A stretch of 64,000 nt of DNA from Pseudomonas nitroreducens (GTDB taxonomy: Bacteria; Pseudomonadota; Gammaproteobacteria; Pseudomonadales; Pseudomonadaceae), in assembly GCF_024170165.1 (NCBI RefSeq), contig NZ_JALJXP010000005.1, positions 347,106 through 411,105 on the forward strand, read 5' to 3'. Below are positions 20,862 to 30,218 of the stretch, one piece after another. Numbering within the stretch: position 1 is the first letter of the stretch; each line of letters opens with the position of its first letter. The position numbers and the translations under genes are program-made. A model generated the notes under the pieces. The model did no database searches. It saw only the letters and a program-made list of their open reading frames with translations, and was not told the origin of the DNA.

Positions 20862-22178
20862 TCACACTGCCCGGCGCGGCAGCTCCACCACCACCCTCAG
20901 GCCACCGAGTTCGCTGCTTTCCAGCTTCAACCCACCGCCACAGGCCGCCGCGATATCCCGCGCAATGCCCAGGCCCAGACCATGCCCGGCCACTTGCTCG
21001 TCGAGGCGCGTGCCACGTTCCAGAACGCTGTCGCGCTGTTCCTCGGCGATGCCGGGACCGTCGTCGTCCACGTTCAATCGATAGACATCAGCCTCTTTCT
21101 CCACCGACAGCCGCACCTGGGCATCGGCCCATTTGCAGGCGTTGTCCAGCAGGTTGCCGAGCATCTCCAGCAGGTCCTCCCGGTCATACGGCAAGCGCGT
21201 CGCGGGTGGTGCCTGCCAGTCGATGGCGAGGTGGTCGCCATGGATGAGCTTGAGCATGTCGCACAGACTCGGCAGCTCAGCGTCACAATCGAAGTGCGCG
21301 CCGGGCAATGCCTCGCCCACCAGCCGCGCACGTCCCAGCTCGCGGGCCAGGCGCTGCTCGATCTGCTCCAGCTGCTCCTGCAGCACGCGCCGTAGCTCAG
21401 GGTGCTCGCGCAGCTCCTCGCGGTCGGCCAGGCTGATCAGCACCGCCAGCGGCGTCTTCAGTGCATGGCCGAGATTGCCCAGGGCATTGCGCGAGCGACG
21501 CAGGGTGTCCTCGGTATGCTGCAACAGGTGGTTGGTCTGCTCCACCAGCGGCTCCAGCTCGCGCGGCACCTGGCGGTCCAGCTGGCTGCGCTGGCCCTCC
21601 TGCAACTGCGCGATCTGCTGGCGTACCCGCTCCAACGGGCGCAACGCTCGGCGCACGGTGAAGCCCTGGAACACCAGGATCAGCAACAACGCCAGCGCAC
21701 CGGCGCCCAGGCCAATATTGCGCAGGCGGTTGAAGCTCTTGAGGATCGGCGTGTAGTCCTGCGCCACGACAATGCTCAGGTGCTTGCCATAGCGCTTGTA
21801 GTCGCCGCGGAACACCAGCAGCCGCTGGTCCTCGGGACCTTTTTCCAGCTTCCTCTCCAGGCCCTTGTGCGAGGGCAGTTTCAGCTCGTTGTCCCACAGC
21901 GAGCGGGAGCGCCAGGTCTGGTCATCGAAGCGGATGACGAAGTAGCGCCCGGAGAACAGCCGCTCATAGGCAGCGTCGACGCGCTGGCCGTCCAGCTGCA
22001 GTCCGGCCGGGCCACGGGTGATGCCCACCAGCAGGCTTTCCGCCTCGTCCTGCAGCCCGTTGACCAGGTAGCGGCGCAGGCCCTGGTCGAACAGCCAGAG
22101 ACCTGCCTGGGCCAGCGCCAGACCGATCACCACCAGCACCACGCCCAGCCCGAGGCCGAGCCGGCGCTGGATCGACAT
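20862..22178 (-). CDS. bqsS: Two-component sensor histidine kinase, BqsS-like
   Basis: A 438-residue membrane sensor kinase: helix about 11-31, periplasmic domain to about 165, helix about 168-188, HAMP-like linker, HisKA with LGNLGHALKTPLAVLI (phospho-accepting His), then HATPase with LLDNACKWA, DDGPGIAEEQ and GHGLGLGIARDIAAACGG. Synteny (next to the TlpQ-like receptor, behind two PepSY genes) points to BqsS/CarS, which responds to extracellular Fe(II) or calcium in P. aeruginosa. I do not find the RExxE iron motif in the periplasmic part. ATG 22178 overlaps the bqsR stop as TGATG; a TTG three bases earlier is possible. Confidence 0.82.
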   Translation of the reverse strand: MSIQRRLGLGLGVVLVVIGLALAQAGLWLFDQGLRRYLVNGLQDEAESLLVGITRGPAGLQLDGQRVDAAYERLFSGRYFVIRFDDQTWRSRSLWDNELKLPSHKGLERKLEKGPEDQRLLVFRGDYKRYGKHLSIVVAQDYTPILKSFNRLRNIGLGAGALALLLILVFQGFTVRRALRPLERVRQQIAQLQEGQRSQLDRQVPRELEPLVEQTNHLLQHTEDTLRRSRNALGNLGHALKTPLAVLISLADREELREHPELRRVLQEQLEQIEQRLARELGRARLVGEALPGAHFDCDAELPSLCDMLKLIHGDHLAIDWQAPPATRLPYDREDLLEMLGNLLDNACKWADAQVRLSVEKEADVYRLNVDDDGPGIAEEQRDSVLERGTRLDEQVAGHGLGLGIARDIAAACGGGLKLESSELGGLRVVVELPRRAV

Positions 22179-22852
22179 CAATTGGCGACTCCATTGCCGG
22201 TAAAGCGATAACCCTGACCCCGGCGGGTCTCGATGATCTCGCGGCCCAGCTTGCGGCGCAGGTGGTTGATGTGCACCTCGATGACGTTGGAATCGCGCTC
22301 GGTCTCACCGTCATACAGGTGCTCGGCGAGGTGCGACTTCGACAGCAGTTGCCCGGGGTGCAGCATGAAGTAGCGCAGCAGGCGGAACTCGGCGGAGGTC
22401 AGGTCGACCTCCTTGCCACCCTGCTGCACGCACTGGCGCGACTCGTCCAGGCTCAGGCCGGCGACTTCCAGCTGGCTCTGGTTGGCCAGCCCACGGGCAC
22501 GGCGCAGCAGCGCCTGGATGCGCAGCAACAGTTCCTCGGGATGGAACGGCTTGGTCAGGTAATCGTCGGCGCCAGCTTTCAGGCCGTCGATGCGCTCGGC
22601 CCAGGAGCCCCGCGCGGTGAGGATCAGCACCGGGATCGAAAGCCCCATGCCGCGCCACTCCTGCAGCACTTCCAGGCCGGGGCGGCCCGGCAGGCCGAGG
22701 TCGAGGATCACCAGGTCATACGGCTCGCTGGCGCCCTGCACGGCGGCGTCGCGGCCGTCGGCCAGCCAGTCCACCGCATAGCCCTGGCGGGGCAGGGTCG
22801 CCAGCAGTTCATCGGCCAGGGGTACGTGGTCTTCCACCAGCAGCAGGCGCAT
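22178..22852 (-). CDS. bqsR: Two-component response regulator, BqsR-like (OmpR family)
   Basis: A 224-residue OmpR/PhoB-type regulator. The receiver domain (1-120) has LLLVEDH acidic residues, the phospho-accepting Asp in [15 protein letters not shown], the conserved Thr (LILTARG) and Lys (YLTKPF). The winged-helix domain (about 128-220) shows [17 protein letters not shown] and [14 protein letters not shown]. It is the partner of the downstream kinase. Its start overlaps the bqsQ stop as TGATG and its stop overlaps the bqsS ATG in the same way. It is expected to control membrane-modification and metal-response genes. Confidence 0.87.
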   Translation of the reverse strand: MRLLLVEDHVPLADELLATLPRQGYAVDWLADGRDAAVQGASEPYDLVILDLGLPGRPGLEVLQEWRGMGLSIPVLILTARGSWAERIDGLKAGADDYLTKPFHPEELLLRIQALLRRARGLANQSQLEVAGLSLDESRQCVQQGGKEVDLTSAEFRLLRYFMLHPGQLLSKSHLAEHLYDGETERDSNVIEVHINHLRRKLGREIIETRRGQGYRFTGNGVAN

Positions 22853-23166
22853 CAGTCGTCTTCCTTATCCTTGAGGATGCGGCCGTCGCGGGCATCCAGT
22901 TCCAGTTCGCGCACCACGCCTTCGGTGGTCAGCAGTTCCACCTCGTAGATGTAGGTGTCGTGTTCCTTCTCCAGCTCGGCTTCGAGCAGGCGCGAGCCGG
23001 GATAGCGGCTCAACGCGGCGGGGAGGATTTCCTCGAAGGGGCGGATCACCCCTTCCTTGCTCAGGCGCAGGGCTTCGTCCTGGCTCAGGTCATGGGCCCG
23101 GGCGACGCCTGCGATGGCAACGAGCGCCAGGCCAAGCTGCGCCATGCGTGGCAGAACGGTCTTCAT
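22852..23166 (-). CDS. bqsQ: PepSY-domain periplasmic protein, BqsQ-like
   Basis: A 104-residue exported protein. A signal peptide (about 1-24, ending GVARA) is followed by a single PepSY domain ([17 protein letters not shown] through [27 protein letters not shown]) and an acidic tail KDKEDD. PepSY domains often bind or inhibit partners in the periplasm; here the context suggests a modulator or metal-related accessory of the BqsRS sensor. It is a paralogue of the gene just upstream, the two probably having arisen by tandem duplication. Both ends overlap the neighbouring genes by TGATG. Confidence 0.8.
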   Translation of the reverse strand: MKTVLPRMAQLGLALVAIAGVARAHDLSQDEALRLSKEGVIRPFEEILPAALSRYPGSRLLEAELEKEHDTYIYEVELLTTEGVVRELELDARDGRILKDKEDD

Positions 23167-23474
23167 CAGTCATCCTGGTGATCGGTGAGGACTTCGCCGG
23201 TGACCGCATCCAGCTCGACATCCCATTTGACGCCCTGGGCGTCCTTGAGGTCGACCTTGTACAGGTAGCGGCCGTGGTCCAGTTCGAGCTCGCTATCGTA
23301 CACCGAACCGCCGGCGTGCTTGGCCAGCGCGGTGCGGTTGAGCTCCTCGAAGTTGCGGATGGTGCCGGCATCGCGCAGGCGCAGCGCCTCGTCCGGACCA
23401 ATGTCGTGGGCCGTGGCGACGCCCGCGCCGAGCAGCAGGGCTGTCAGCACGGTCAGGGTCAGCAGCCATTTCAT
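23166..23474 (-). CDS. bqsP: PepSY-domain periplasmic protein, BqsP-like
   Basis: A 102-residue exported PepSY protein, first gene of the bqs operon. Its signal peptide is KWLLTLTVLTALLLGAGVATA; the domain (ALRLRDAGTIRNFEELNR through YLYKVDLKDAQGVKWDVELDAVTGEVL) parallels the downstream paralogue. GGAGGT lies six bases before ATG 23474 but only one base before the upstream in-frame ATG at 23480, so 23474 is preferred. A single TTAAG half-site lies about 50 bases upstream on this strand; the tandem TTAAG-N6-TTAAG motif described for BqsR is not complete. Confidence 0.8.
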   Translation of the reverse strand: MKWLLTLTVLTALLLGAGVATAHDIGPDEALRLRDAGTIRNFEELNRTALAKHAGGSVYDSELELDHGRYLYKVDLKDAQGVKWDVELDAVTGEVLTDHQDD

Positions 23475-23570
23475 GTGCATACCTCCGTAGGAATTTCACT
23501 GCTGACAGGCTAAGGCGAAGGACTTAACTCAAGCTGAATCGGCAAGAGACATTCATCCCGTGAAGTATCC

Positions 23571-23597
23571 TTGCTTCTCCCGTACAGGCTCTATAAT
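23571..23597 (+). promoter_or_regulatory. Candidate promoter of the patatin-like gene
   Basis: TATAAT (23592-23597), a perfect -10, lies 26 bases before ATG 23623. The nearest -35-like TTGCTT (23571-23576) is only 15 bases away, so the -35 is uncertain. Confidence 0.4.
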
Positions 23598-23622
23598 CGC
23601 GGCCTGCCACAGCGAGGCCCGC

Positions 23623-24705
23623 ATGACCGCCATCCAGATCAAGACCCCCACCCTCACCCTCAAGGCCGGCGCCCGTGCGCTCAAGCGCATCCGCGAGCAG
23701 GGCCTGTCGCCCGCCGATGTAGGCATCCTCCCGGGCGCGGCCGGCGGGCCGAAGGCGCTGGGCATTCAGGGCCTGGACCTTGCCCTGTTCGGCGAGTGGC
23801 TGCCGCGCGCGCCCCGCGAACGCTCGCTGATCGGCGCCTCCATCGGCTCCTGGCGCTTCGCCAGCGCCTGCCTGCCCGACCCGGCCGAAGGCATCCGTCG
23901 CCTCGGCGAGCTGTATACCCAGCAGCGTTTCGCCCGCAACGCGAGCATCAGCGACGTGTCGAAAAGCTGCGCGAAGATGCTCGACGACCTGCTCGATGGC
24001 CACGACGCCAGCGTGCTGGACAATCCCTGGTACCGCCTCAACGTGGTGGTGGTGAAGAGCCACGGCCGCCTGGCGCAGGATGGCAAGGCCAACCTCGGCC
24101 TGGGCCTGGGCGCGGTGATCCGCGACAACCTCGTCGGCCGCCGCCACCTGCACCGGCACTTCGAGCGGCTGATCATCCACGACGCCCGCCGCGCACCGCC
24201 GCTGGAGACGCTATCGGACTTCCCCTCGCGCTACCTGCACCTGGATCTCGCCAACCTGCGCCATGCCCTGCTCGCCTCCGGCTCCATCCCCATGGTCATG
24301 GAGGGCGTGCGCGACATCCCCGGCGCCGGCCCCGGCACCTACCGCGATGGCGGCCTGCTGGACTACCACCTGGACCTGCCCTATCAGCGCGAAGGTGTGG
24401 TGCTCTATCCGCACTTCACCGACAAGGTCATCCCCGGCTGGTTCGACAAGGGCCTGCCCTGGCGCCGTGGCGATACAGGCCGCCTGCAGGACGTGCTGCT
24501 GCTGGCGCCGTCGAAGGACTACCTGGCACTCCTGCCGCACAACAAGCTGCCGGACAGAAAGGACTTCCACCGCTACCTCGGCGATGACGCCGGCCGCGAG
24601 CGCTACTGGCGCAAGGCGATGGATGAAAGCCGGCGGATGGGTGACGAGTTCCTTGAACTGGTAGACAGCGGGCGCCTCGGCGAACGGCTGCAGCCGCTGA
24701 CATAA
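23623..24705 (+). CDS. Patatin-like phospholipase family protein
   Basis: A 360-residue protein with the patatin serine-aspartate dyad layout. The glycine-rich oxyanion segment PGAAGGPKALG (about 38-48) is followed by the nucleophile elbow GASIGSWR (Ser73, G-x-S-x-G) and the aspartate in RDGGLLDYH. Such enzymes hydrolyse acyl ester bonds of lipids; substrate unknown. No signal peptide is seen, so it is probably cytoplasmic. ATG 23623 starts MTAIQIKTPT; the frame is open further upstream, but that part overlaps the promoter-like TATAAT and is unlikely to be coding. It is divergent from bqsP. Confidence 0.8.
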   Translation: MTAIQIKTPTLTLKAGARALKRIREQGLSPADVGILPGAAGGPKALGIQGLDLALFGEWLPRAPRERSLIGASIGSWRFASACLPDPAEGIRRLGELYTQQRFARNASISDVSKSCAKMLDDLLDGHDASVLDNPWYRLNVVVVKSHGRLAQDGKANLGLGLGAVIRDNLVGRRHLHRHFERLIIHDARRAPPLETLSDFPSRYLHLDLANLRHALLASGSIPMVMEGVRDIPGAGPGTYRDGGLLDYHLDLPYQREGVVLYPHFTDKVIPGWFDKGLPWRRGDTGRLQDVLLLAPSKDYLALLPHNKLPDRKDFHRYLGDDAGRERYWRKAMDESRRMGDEFLELVDSGRLGERLQPLT

Positions 24706-24738
24706 TCAGCGGCTTCACGCCTACAGCAAGGAATCGCC

Positions 24739-25110
24739 ATGCCGCACTCTCGAAAGCTTCGCTCGCTTCTGGGCGCTCTCCTGCTCATCAGCATGGGCGC
24801 GCAGGCCGCAGTCGATGCCAAGGCGCAGCGGGAAATCACCCAGTTGCTGGACTTCGTCGAGCACAGCGGCTGCCAGTTCATCCGTAACGGCAGCGCGTAC
24901 CCGGCCGCCGAAGCGCGCGCGCACCTGCAGAAGAAGTTGGACTACCTGGAAAACAAGGACATGGTGAGCAGCGCGGAAGACTTCATCGAGCGCGCCGCGA
25001 CCAAGAGCAGCATGAGCGGCCAGCGCTATCAGATGGATTGCCCGGCGGGCAAGCAGGACGCCAGCGCCTGGCTGAATGACGAGCTCAAGCGGCTGCGCCA
25101 GCCTCAGTAA
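24739..25110 (+). CDS. Small exported protein, DUF5329 type
   Basis: A 123-residue protein with a signal peptide (LLGALLLISMGAQA, cleavage about 23) and one compact domain. Residues QREITQLLDFVEHSGCQFIRNG and the later cysteine in YQMDCPAGKQ suit the DUF5329 (YfeK-like) family, with the two cysteines possibly disulfide-bonded in the periplasm. Function is unknown. It follows the patatin-like gene by 33 bases and may be cotranscribed, with AGCAAGGAATCGCC as ribosome binding site. Confidence 0.7.
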   Translation: MPHSRKLRSLLGALLLISMGAQAAVDAKAQREITQLLDFVEHSGCQFIRNGSAYPAAEARAHLQKKLDYLENKDMVSSAEDFIERAATKSSMSGQRYQMDCPAGKQDASAWLNDELKRLRQPQ

Positions 25111-25171
25111 GCTTTCCCGCAAATGCGTAGCAGCGGACTGCGTCCACGGCGGCCCCCAGGCCGCTCAGGCC

Positions 25172-25290
25172 CGTAGGGCGGATAACCCGGAACGGGTTAT
25201 GCGCCGATGGGCCAGCGGCGGATAACGCTGGCGCGTTATCCGCCCTACGACCAGTAGGAGCGGGCCATGCCCGCAAACCGCCGCCGAAGA
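25172..25290. repeat. Palindromic repeat and REP element
   Basis: CGTAGGGCGGATAAC (25172-25186) and GTTATCCGCCCTACG (25235-25249) are exact inverted copies; the space between holds further GGATAACSC copies. A REP-type sequence (GTAGGAGCGGGCCATGCCCGC) follows immediately. The cluster fills the gap between the convergent DUF5329-type and nnrS genes. Confidence 0.85.
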
Positions 25291-25312
25291 CGGCGTTACC
25301 GCAACACTCCGA

Positions 25313-26503
25313 TCAGCCCGGCTGCCCATCCAGCCGCGGCTTCCAGAACATCGGCCCGTAGTGCCAGGCGAACATCAGGAAAGCCACCACCCAGCACGCC
25401 GCCGCAATGCTCAGGCCTTCCAGCGGCCACCAAACCACCAGCAGCACCCGCGCAACGACGCCGAGGTTGAGCAGCGCGAAGGCCCAGGACATCACCTTCG
25501 GCGGTTGCAGAGACCGGCCGGTGTGGCCGAGGCTGACCCGCGCAACCATCGCCAGGATCAGACCGCCGACGCCACCCACGGTGAGCGCATGGATTGCCAG
25601 GCTCACGTTGAAGGTCGGCGAGAAGTTCCACAGCGCCATACCTGCCGGGGCCAGCAGCATCCACAGGTAGGCCAGGTGCAGCGACCAGAGCAGCGGCACG
25701 CCCCAGTAGTCCTTGTCGTACCAGCGCCACAGGCGGACCAGGTGTCCTGCCGCCAGCGCGGCGAACAACAGACCCACCAGCGGGTGCGGCGTCAGGCCGA
25801 TGCCGACTGCGCTCAGGACCGCCACCAGCAGGGTGCCGCCCAACAGCGAATTGTCCAGCCAGTTCCAGGACGGCACCTGAGCGGCACGCCCGAGCCCGCG
25901 CTGGGTGAAGAAGGGAATCACGCGGCCGCCGATCAGGCCCATCAGCGCCGCCACCAGCCACAGCGCACCCAGTGCGCCACCGCGTTGCCAGGCATCGTTA
26001 CCGGTCCAGATGCCGGCCATCACCAGTGCGTCGGCCAGTGTCAGCAGGCTCAGCACCGCGATGATCGGGTAGTTGCGCTTCTGCCGGACCTGCCACAGGC
26101 TGCGGCCGATGAAGAAGGCCAGCGCCGGCATGAACGCCAGCTCCAGCACAGTGACCAGCCACAGCGGCGCACCCACGAGCCAGCCCACCCGCGCCGCCAG
26201 CCAGACCAGCGACAACACCATCAGCGGCCTGCCGCTGACACCGGGGCGACCGGTCCAGGTCTGCACCGCGGTCAGCAGGAAGCCGGCGATGATCGCCGCC
26301 GCGAAGCCGAAGAGCATTTCGTGCCGGTGCCAGGCCAGCCAGCCGCCCAGCGGTTGCCAGGCCGGCAGCACGCCGAGCAGCACCGCCGCCCAGGCCGCGA
26401 TGGCGATCAGCGCGAACAGCGCGCCACCGAGAAAGAACGGGCGGAAGCCCAGGCGCCATAGCGGCGGGATGGTCAGCAGAGCCTTTCGATCAACCAGTAA
26501 CAC
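25313..26503 (-). CDS. nnrS: NnrS family heme-copper membrane protein
   Basis: A 396-residue protein with about 12 membrane helices. GFRPFFLGGALFA, WHRHEMLFGFAAAIIAGFLLTA and HALTVGGVGGLILAMVARVSLGHTGR are NnrS hallmarks, with several histidines that can bind heme and copper. Family members lessen nitric-oxide stress in the inner membrane, and this one sits in an NO-defence cluster with fhp and fhpR. The start is GTG 26503 behind GGGAGG at good spacing; it overlaps the end of the upstream ppyR-like gene by 14 bases. Transcription probably continues from fhp through ppyR. Confidence 0.9.
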   Translation of the reverse strand: MLLVDRKALLTIPPLWRLGFRPFFLGGALFALIAIAAWAAVLLGVLPAWQPLGGWLAWHRHEMLFGFAAAIIAGFLLTAVQTWTGRPGVSGRPLMVLSLVWLAARVGWLVGAPLWLVTVLELAFMPALAFFIGRSLWQVRQKRNYPIIAVLSLLTLADALVMAGIWTGNDAWQRGGALGALWLVAALMGLIGGRVIPFFTQRGLGRAAQVPSWNWLDNSLLGGTLLVAVLSAVGIGLTPHPLVGLLFAALAAGHLVRLWRWYDKDYWGVPLLWSLHLAYLWMLLAPAGMALWNFSPTFNVSLAIHALTVGGVGGLILAMVARVSLGHTGRSLQPPKVMSWAFALLNLGVVARVLLVVWWPLEGLSIAAACWVVAFLMFAWHYGPMFWKPRLDGQPG

Positions 26504-26747
26504 AGCAAGCCTCCCAGCCTTCCTTGCGCATCTGATGTTGGGCCACCAGCCGCAGCACGTAGCCCAGCTTCAATAGTGTCGGGCCGAGGATGGTGAAGGC
26601 ATGCGCTGCGACAATGCTTTGCAGGTTCAGCTGGCCATCGACGAAATAGGCTCCGACTATTCCCAGCAGCAACAGCACGAGCCCACCGGTCAGCAGCGAC
26701 CAGGACAGCGACAGATTGCGTTGCGGGCAGGCGAAAAGACTTTCCAT
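26490..26747 (-). CDS. ppyR: Small two-helix membrane protein, PpyR-like
   Basis: An 85-residue protein with two membrane segments (about 16-36 and 45-68). In P. aeruginosa the gene between the NnrS gene and fhp is ppyR, reported as a membrane regulator affecting psl and pyoverdine operons; identification here is by position, size and topology. ATG 26747 has GAGGAGGTGTGTG just upstream. It lies 50 bases after fhp, with a GC hairpin in between, and overlaps nnrS. Confidence 0.7.
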   Translation of the reverse strand: MESLFACPQRNLSLSWSLLTGGLVLLLLGIVGAYFVDGQLNLQSIVAAHAFTILGPTLLKLGYVLRLVAQHQMRKEGWEACCVTG

Positions 26748-26765
26748 CACACACCTCCTCGGGTT

Positions 26766-26791
26766 GCGCCGGCCCGCCATCGGGCCGGCGC
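26766..26791 (-). other. Hairpin between fhp and ppyR
   Basis: GCGCCGGCCCG (26766-26776), loop CCAT, CGGGCCGGCGC (26781-26791), an 11-bp perfect stem without a T run. It may protect the 3' end of the fhp message or lower expression of the two downstream genes. Confidence 0.5.
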
Positions 26792-26797
26792 TCAGGT

Positions 26798-27979
26798 TCA
26801 GGCCTCCAGCGCGCTGGCCGGGCCGAAGAACTCGTAGTGGGACTGTTGCTCGGGCACGCCGATATCGCGCAGGTGACGCTTCACCTGGGCCATGAACGGC
26901 TTGGGACCGAGGAAGTAGGCGTCCAGGTCGCGGTCCTGCGGCAGCCAGTCGGCCAGCAGCTCACGGCTGAGGAAGCCTTCGACATGCTCGGCATCCTGCG
27001 CGCGCGGCTCGCTGTAGCAGAAGTAGTGCTTGAGCTGCGGATGCGCGTCGGACTGCGCCTCCACCCACTCGCGGAACGCGTGCACGCCGCCGTGGCGGGC
27101 GCAGTGGATGAAGTGCACTTCACGGCCGGACTCCAGCGCCGGCTTGAGCATGGCCAGTGCCGGGGTGATGCCGACTCCAGCGGTAATCAGGGCCAGGGGC
27201 TTGTCGCCACCGCGCAGGACGAAATCGCCCGCCGGCGGGAACAGGTCCAGCTCATCGCCCACGTTCAGGCGGTCGTGCAGGTAGTTGGACACTTTGCCTT
27301 CGGGTTCACGCTTCACACTGATGCGGTACTCGCGGCCGTTGGGCGCGTCGGACAGCGAGTAGGTGCGGCGCACTTCCTCCCCGGCGATCTCGAGGGACAG
27401 GCCGATGTACTGGCCGGGCTGGAAGTCCAGCAGCGGTTCGCCATCCAGCGCCTGGAAGTAGAAGGAAGTGATTTCCTCGCTCTCGGCCTCCTTGCGCGCG
27501 ATGCGGAAGCGCCGTGCGCCGCGCCAGCCGCCGTGTTGCTCGGCGTTCTGCTGGTAGACGGACTCCTCAGCGCCGATCAGGATGTCGGCCAGTTGGCCGT
27601 AGGCGGCGGCCCAGGCGTCGATCACTTCCTGGGTGGCGATCTCCTCGCCCAGCACCTCGCGGATCGCCCGCAGCAGGCAACTGCCTACGATCGGGTAATG
27701 TTCCGGCTGGATCTGCAGGGCAACGTGCTTGTTGACGATCTTCGCCACCAGGGGGCCGAGCTGCTCCAGCTCGTCGATGTGGCGGGCGTACATCAGCACG
27801 CCGTTGGCCAGCGCGCGGGGCTGGTCGCCGGAAGCCTGGTGCGCCTGGTTGAACAGCGGACGAACTTCCGGGTACTCGCTGAGCATCATCTTGTAGAAGT
27901 GCTGGGTCAGGGTCTCTCCGCCGGTCTCCAGCAGCGGGACAGTGGCCTTGACCAGGGTACGGTGTTCGTTGGACAGCAT
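26798..27979 (-). CDS. fhp: Flavohemoglobin (nitric oxide dioxygenase)
   Basis: A 393-residue flavohemoglobin that oxidises NO to nitrate using NAD(P)H and O2. The globin domain (1-140) has the distal FYKMMLSEYPEVRPLF region and the proximal-His helix (NKHVALQIQPEHYPIVG). The FAD domain carries RRTYSLSDAPNGREYRIS, and the NAD domain carries ITAGVGITPALAML and the C-terminal YEFFGP. ATG 27979 follows CCGAGGAGATCCGC. It is divergent from the NO-sensing activator fhpR, with three NorR-type sites and a sigma-54-like promoter in the shared gap. Confidence 0.95.
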   Translation of the reverse strand: MLSNEHRTLVKATVPLLETGGETLTQHFYKMMLSEYPEVRPLFNQAHQASGDQPRALANGVLMYARHIDELEQLGPLVAKIVNKHVALQIQPEHYPIVGSCLLRAIREVLGEEIATQEVIDAWAAAYGQLADILIGAEESVYQQNAEQHGGWRGARRFRIARKEAESEEITSFYFQALDGEPLLDFQPGQYIGLSLEIAGEEVRRTYSLSDAPNGREYRISVKREPEGKVSNYLHDRLNVGDELDLFPPAGDFVLRGGDKPLALITAGVGITPALAMLKPALESGREVHFIHCARHGGVHAFREWVEAQSDAHPQLKHYFCYSEPRAQDAEHVEGFLSRELLADWLPQDRDLDAYFLGPKPFMAQVKRHLRDIGVPEQQSHYEFFGPASALEA

Positions 27980-28040
27980 GCGGATCTCCTCGGATTGGCC
28001 AGGCGGCGAGTGGGACCGCCTGTGCTTTGTGAATCAGGTA

Positions 28041-28058
28041 CTTCAGGAAGCATGCCAA
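28041..28058 (-). promoter_or_regulatory. Candidate sigma-54 promoter of fhp
   Basis: On the minus strand TTGGCATGCTTCCTGAAG resembles the -24/-12 consensus: TGGCAT is near perfect, while the -12 half has GA where GC is expected. It lies about 60 bases before fhp and 40-100 bases from the three GT-N7-AC sites, the usual enhancer distance. P. aeruginosa fhp is known to need RpoN. Confidence 0.5.
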
Positions 28059-28099
28059 TCCGGCAGCCCGCGCACTGCGGGACTTGCGCCAGATATTGA

Positions 28100-28150
28100 G
28101 TCATAATGACCTCAATCGAATCTGGTCATAGCGACCACACAGAGGTCAAT

Positions 28151-28155
<5 letters not shown>
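28100..28155. promoter_or_regulatory. Three NorR/FhpR-type enhancer sites (GT-N7-AC)
   Basis: GTCATAATGAC (28100-28110), GTCATAGCGAC (28125-28135) and GTCAATATGAC (28145-28155) all fit the NorR core GT-N7-AC with GTCA/TGAC flanks. Start-to-start spacings are 25 and 20 bases. The last site overlaps the fhpR start codon, which suggests the activator limits its own synthesis. Confidence 0.85.
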
Positions 28156-29710
<1,555 letters not shown>

Positions 29711-29816
29711 GCCACTGGCCGGATCGGCCGGCCCGGCGGGTGCGATGGTGATAGACTATGCGCCCATTTTCCGGCCGGCCCGTTCCAGGGCCGGCGATCG
29801 TCACAGAGCGCACCAC

Positions 29817-30173
29817 GTGGAATTGTTCAAAGAGTTCACCTTCGAGTCCGCCCACCGCCTGCCCCATGTTCCCGCCGGGCACCAGTGCGGACGCCTGCAT
29901 GGCCACTCCTTCCGGGCCGCCATCTACATCGAGGGCGAGGTCGATCCGCACACTGGCTGGATTCGCGATTTCGCCGAGATCAAGCAGATCTTCAAGCCGA
30001 TCTACGACCAACTCGACCACAACTACCTGAACGACATCCCCGGCCTGGAAAACCCCACCAGCGAGAACCTCTGCCGCTGGATCTGGCAACAGCTCAAGCC
30101 GCTGCTGCCGGAGCTGTCCAAGGTCCGCGTGCACGAGACCTGCACCAGCGGTTGCGAATACCGCGGCGACTGA
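29817..30173 (+). CDS. queD: 6-carboxy-5,6,7,8-tetrahydropterin synthase (QueD)
   Basis: QueD, 118 residues, converts 7,8-dihydroneopterin triphosphate to 6-carboxytetrahydropterin in queuosine synthesis. [24 protein letters not shown] region residues supply the zinc histidines and the catalytic cysteine ([11 protein letters not shown]); [11 protein letters not shown] and [12 protein letters not shown] complete the active site. The start is GTG 29817, giving [13 protein letters not shown]; the frame upstream lacks family similarity. The ribosome binding site is weak. It lies 106 bases after fhpR, the same order as in P. aeruginosa, though the two functions are unrelated. Confidence 0.93.
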   Translation: MELFKEFTFESAHRLPHVPAGHQCGRLHGHSFRAAIYIEGEVDPHTGWIRDFAEIKQIFKPIYDQLDHNYLNDIPGLENPTSENLCRWIWQQLKPLLPELSKVRVHETCTSGCEYRGD

Positions 30174-30186
30174 TATGCAGTGAATG

Positions 30187-30214
30187 AAAAAAGCCGGCTG
30201 ACGCCGGCTTTTTT
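30187..30214. terminator. Bidirectional terminator between queD and polB
   Basis: Six A, GCCGGC (30193-30198), loop TGAC, GCCGGC (30203-30208), six T (30209-30214), placed between convergent genes. Confidence 0.93.
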
Positions 30215-30218
30215 GGCT

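Noticed and set aside
23475..23560. Complete BqsR box before bqsP
   Set aside because: Only one TTAAG half-site at the expected place; the second half is not at six bases distance.
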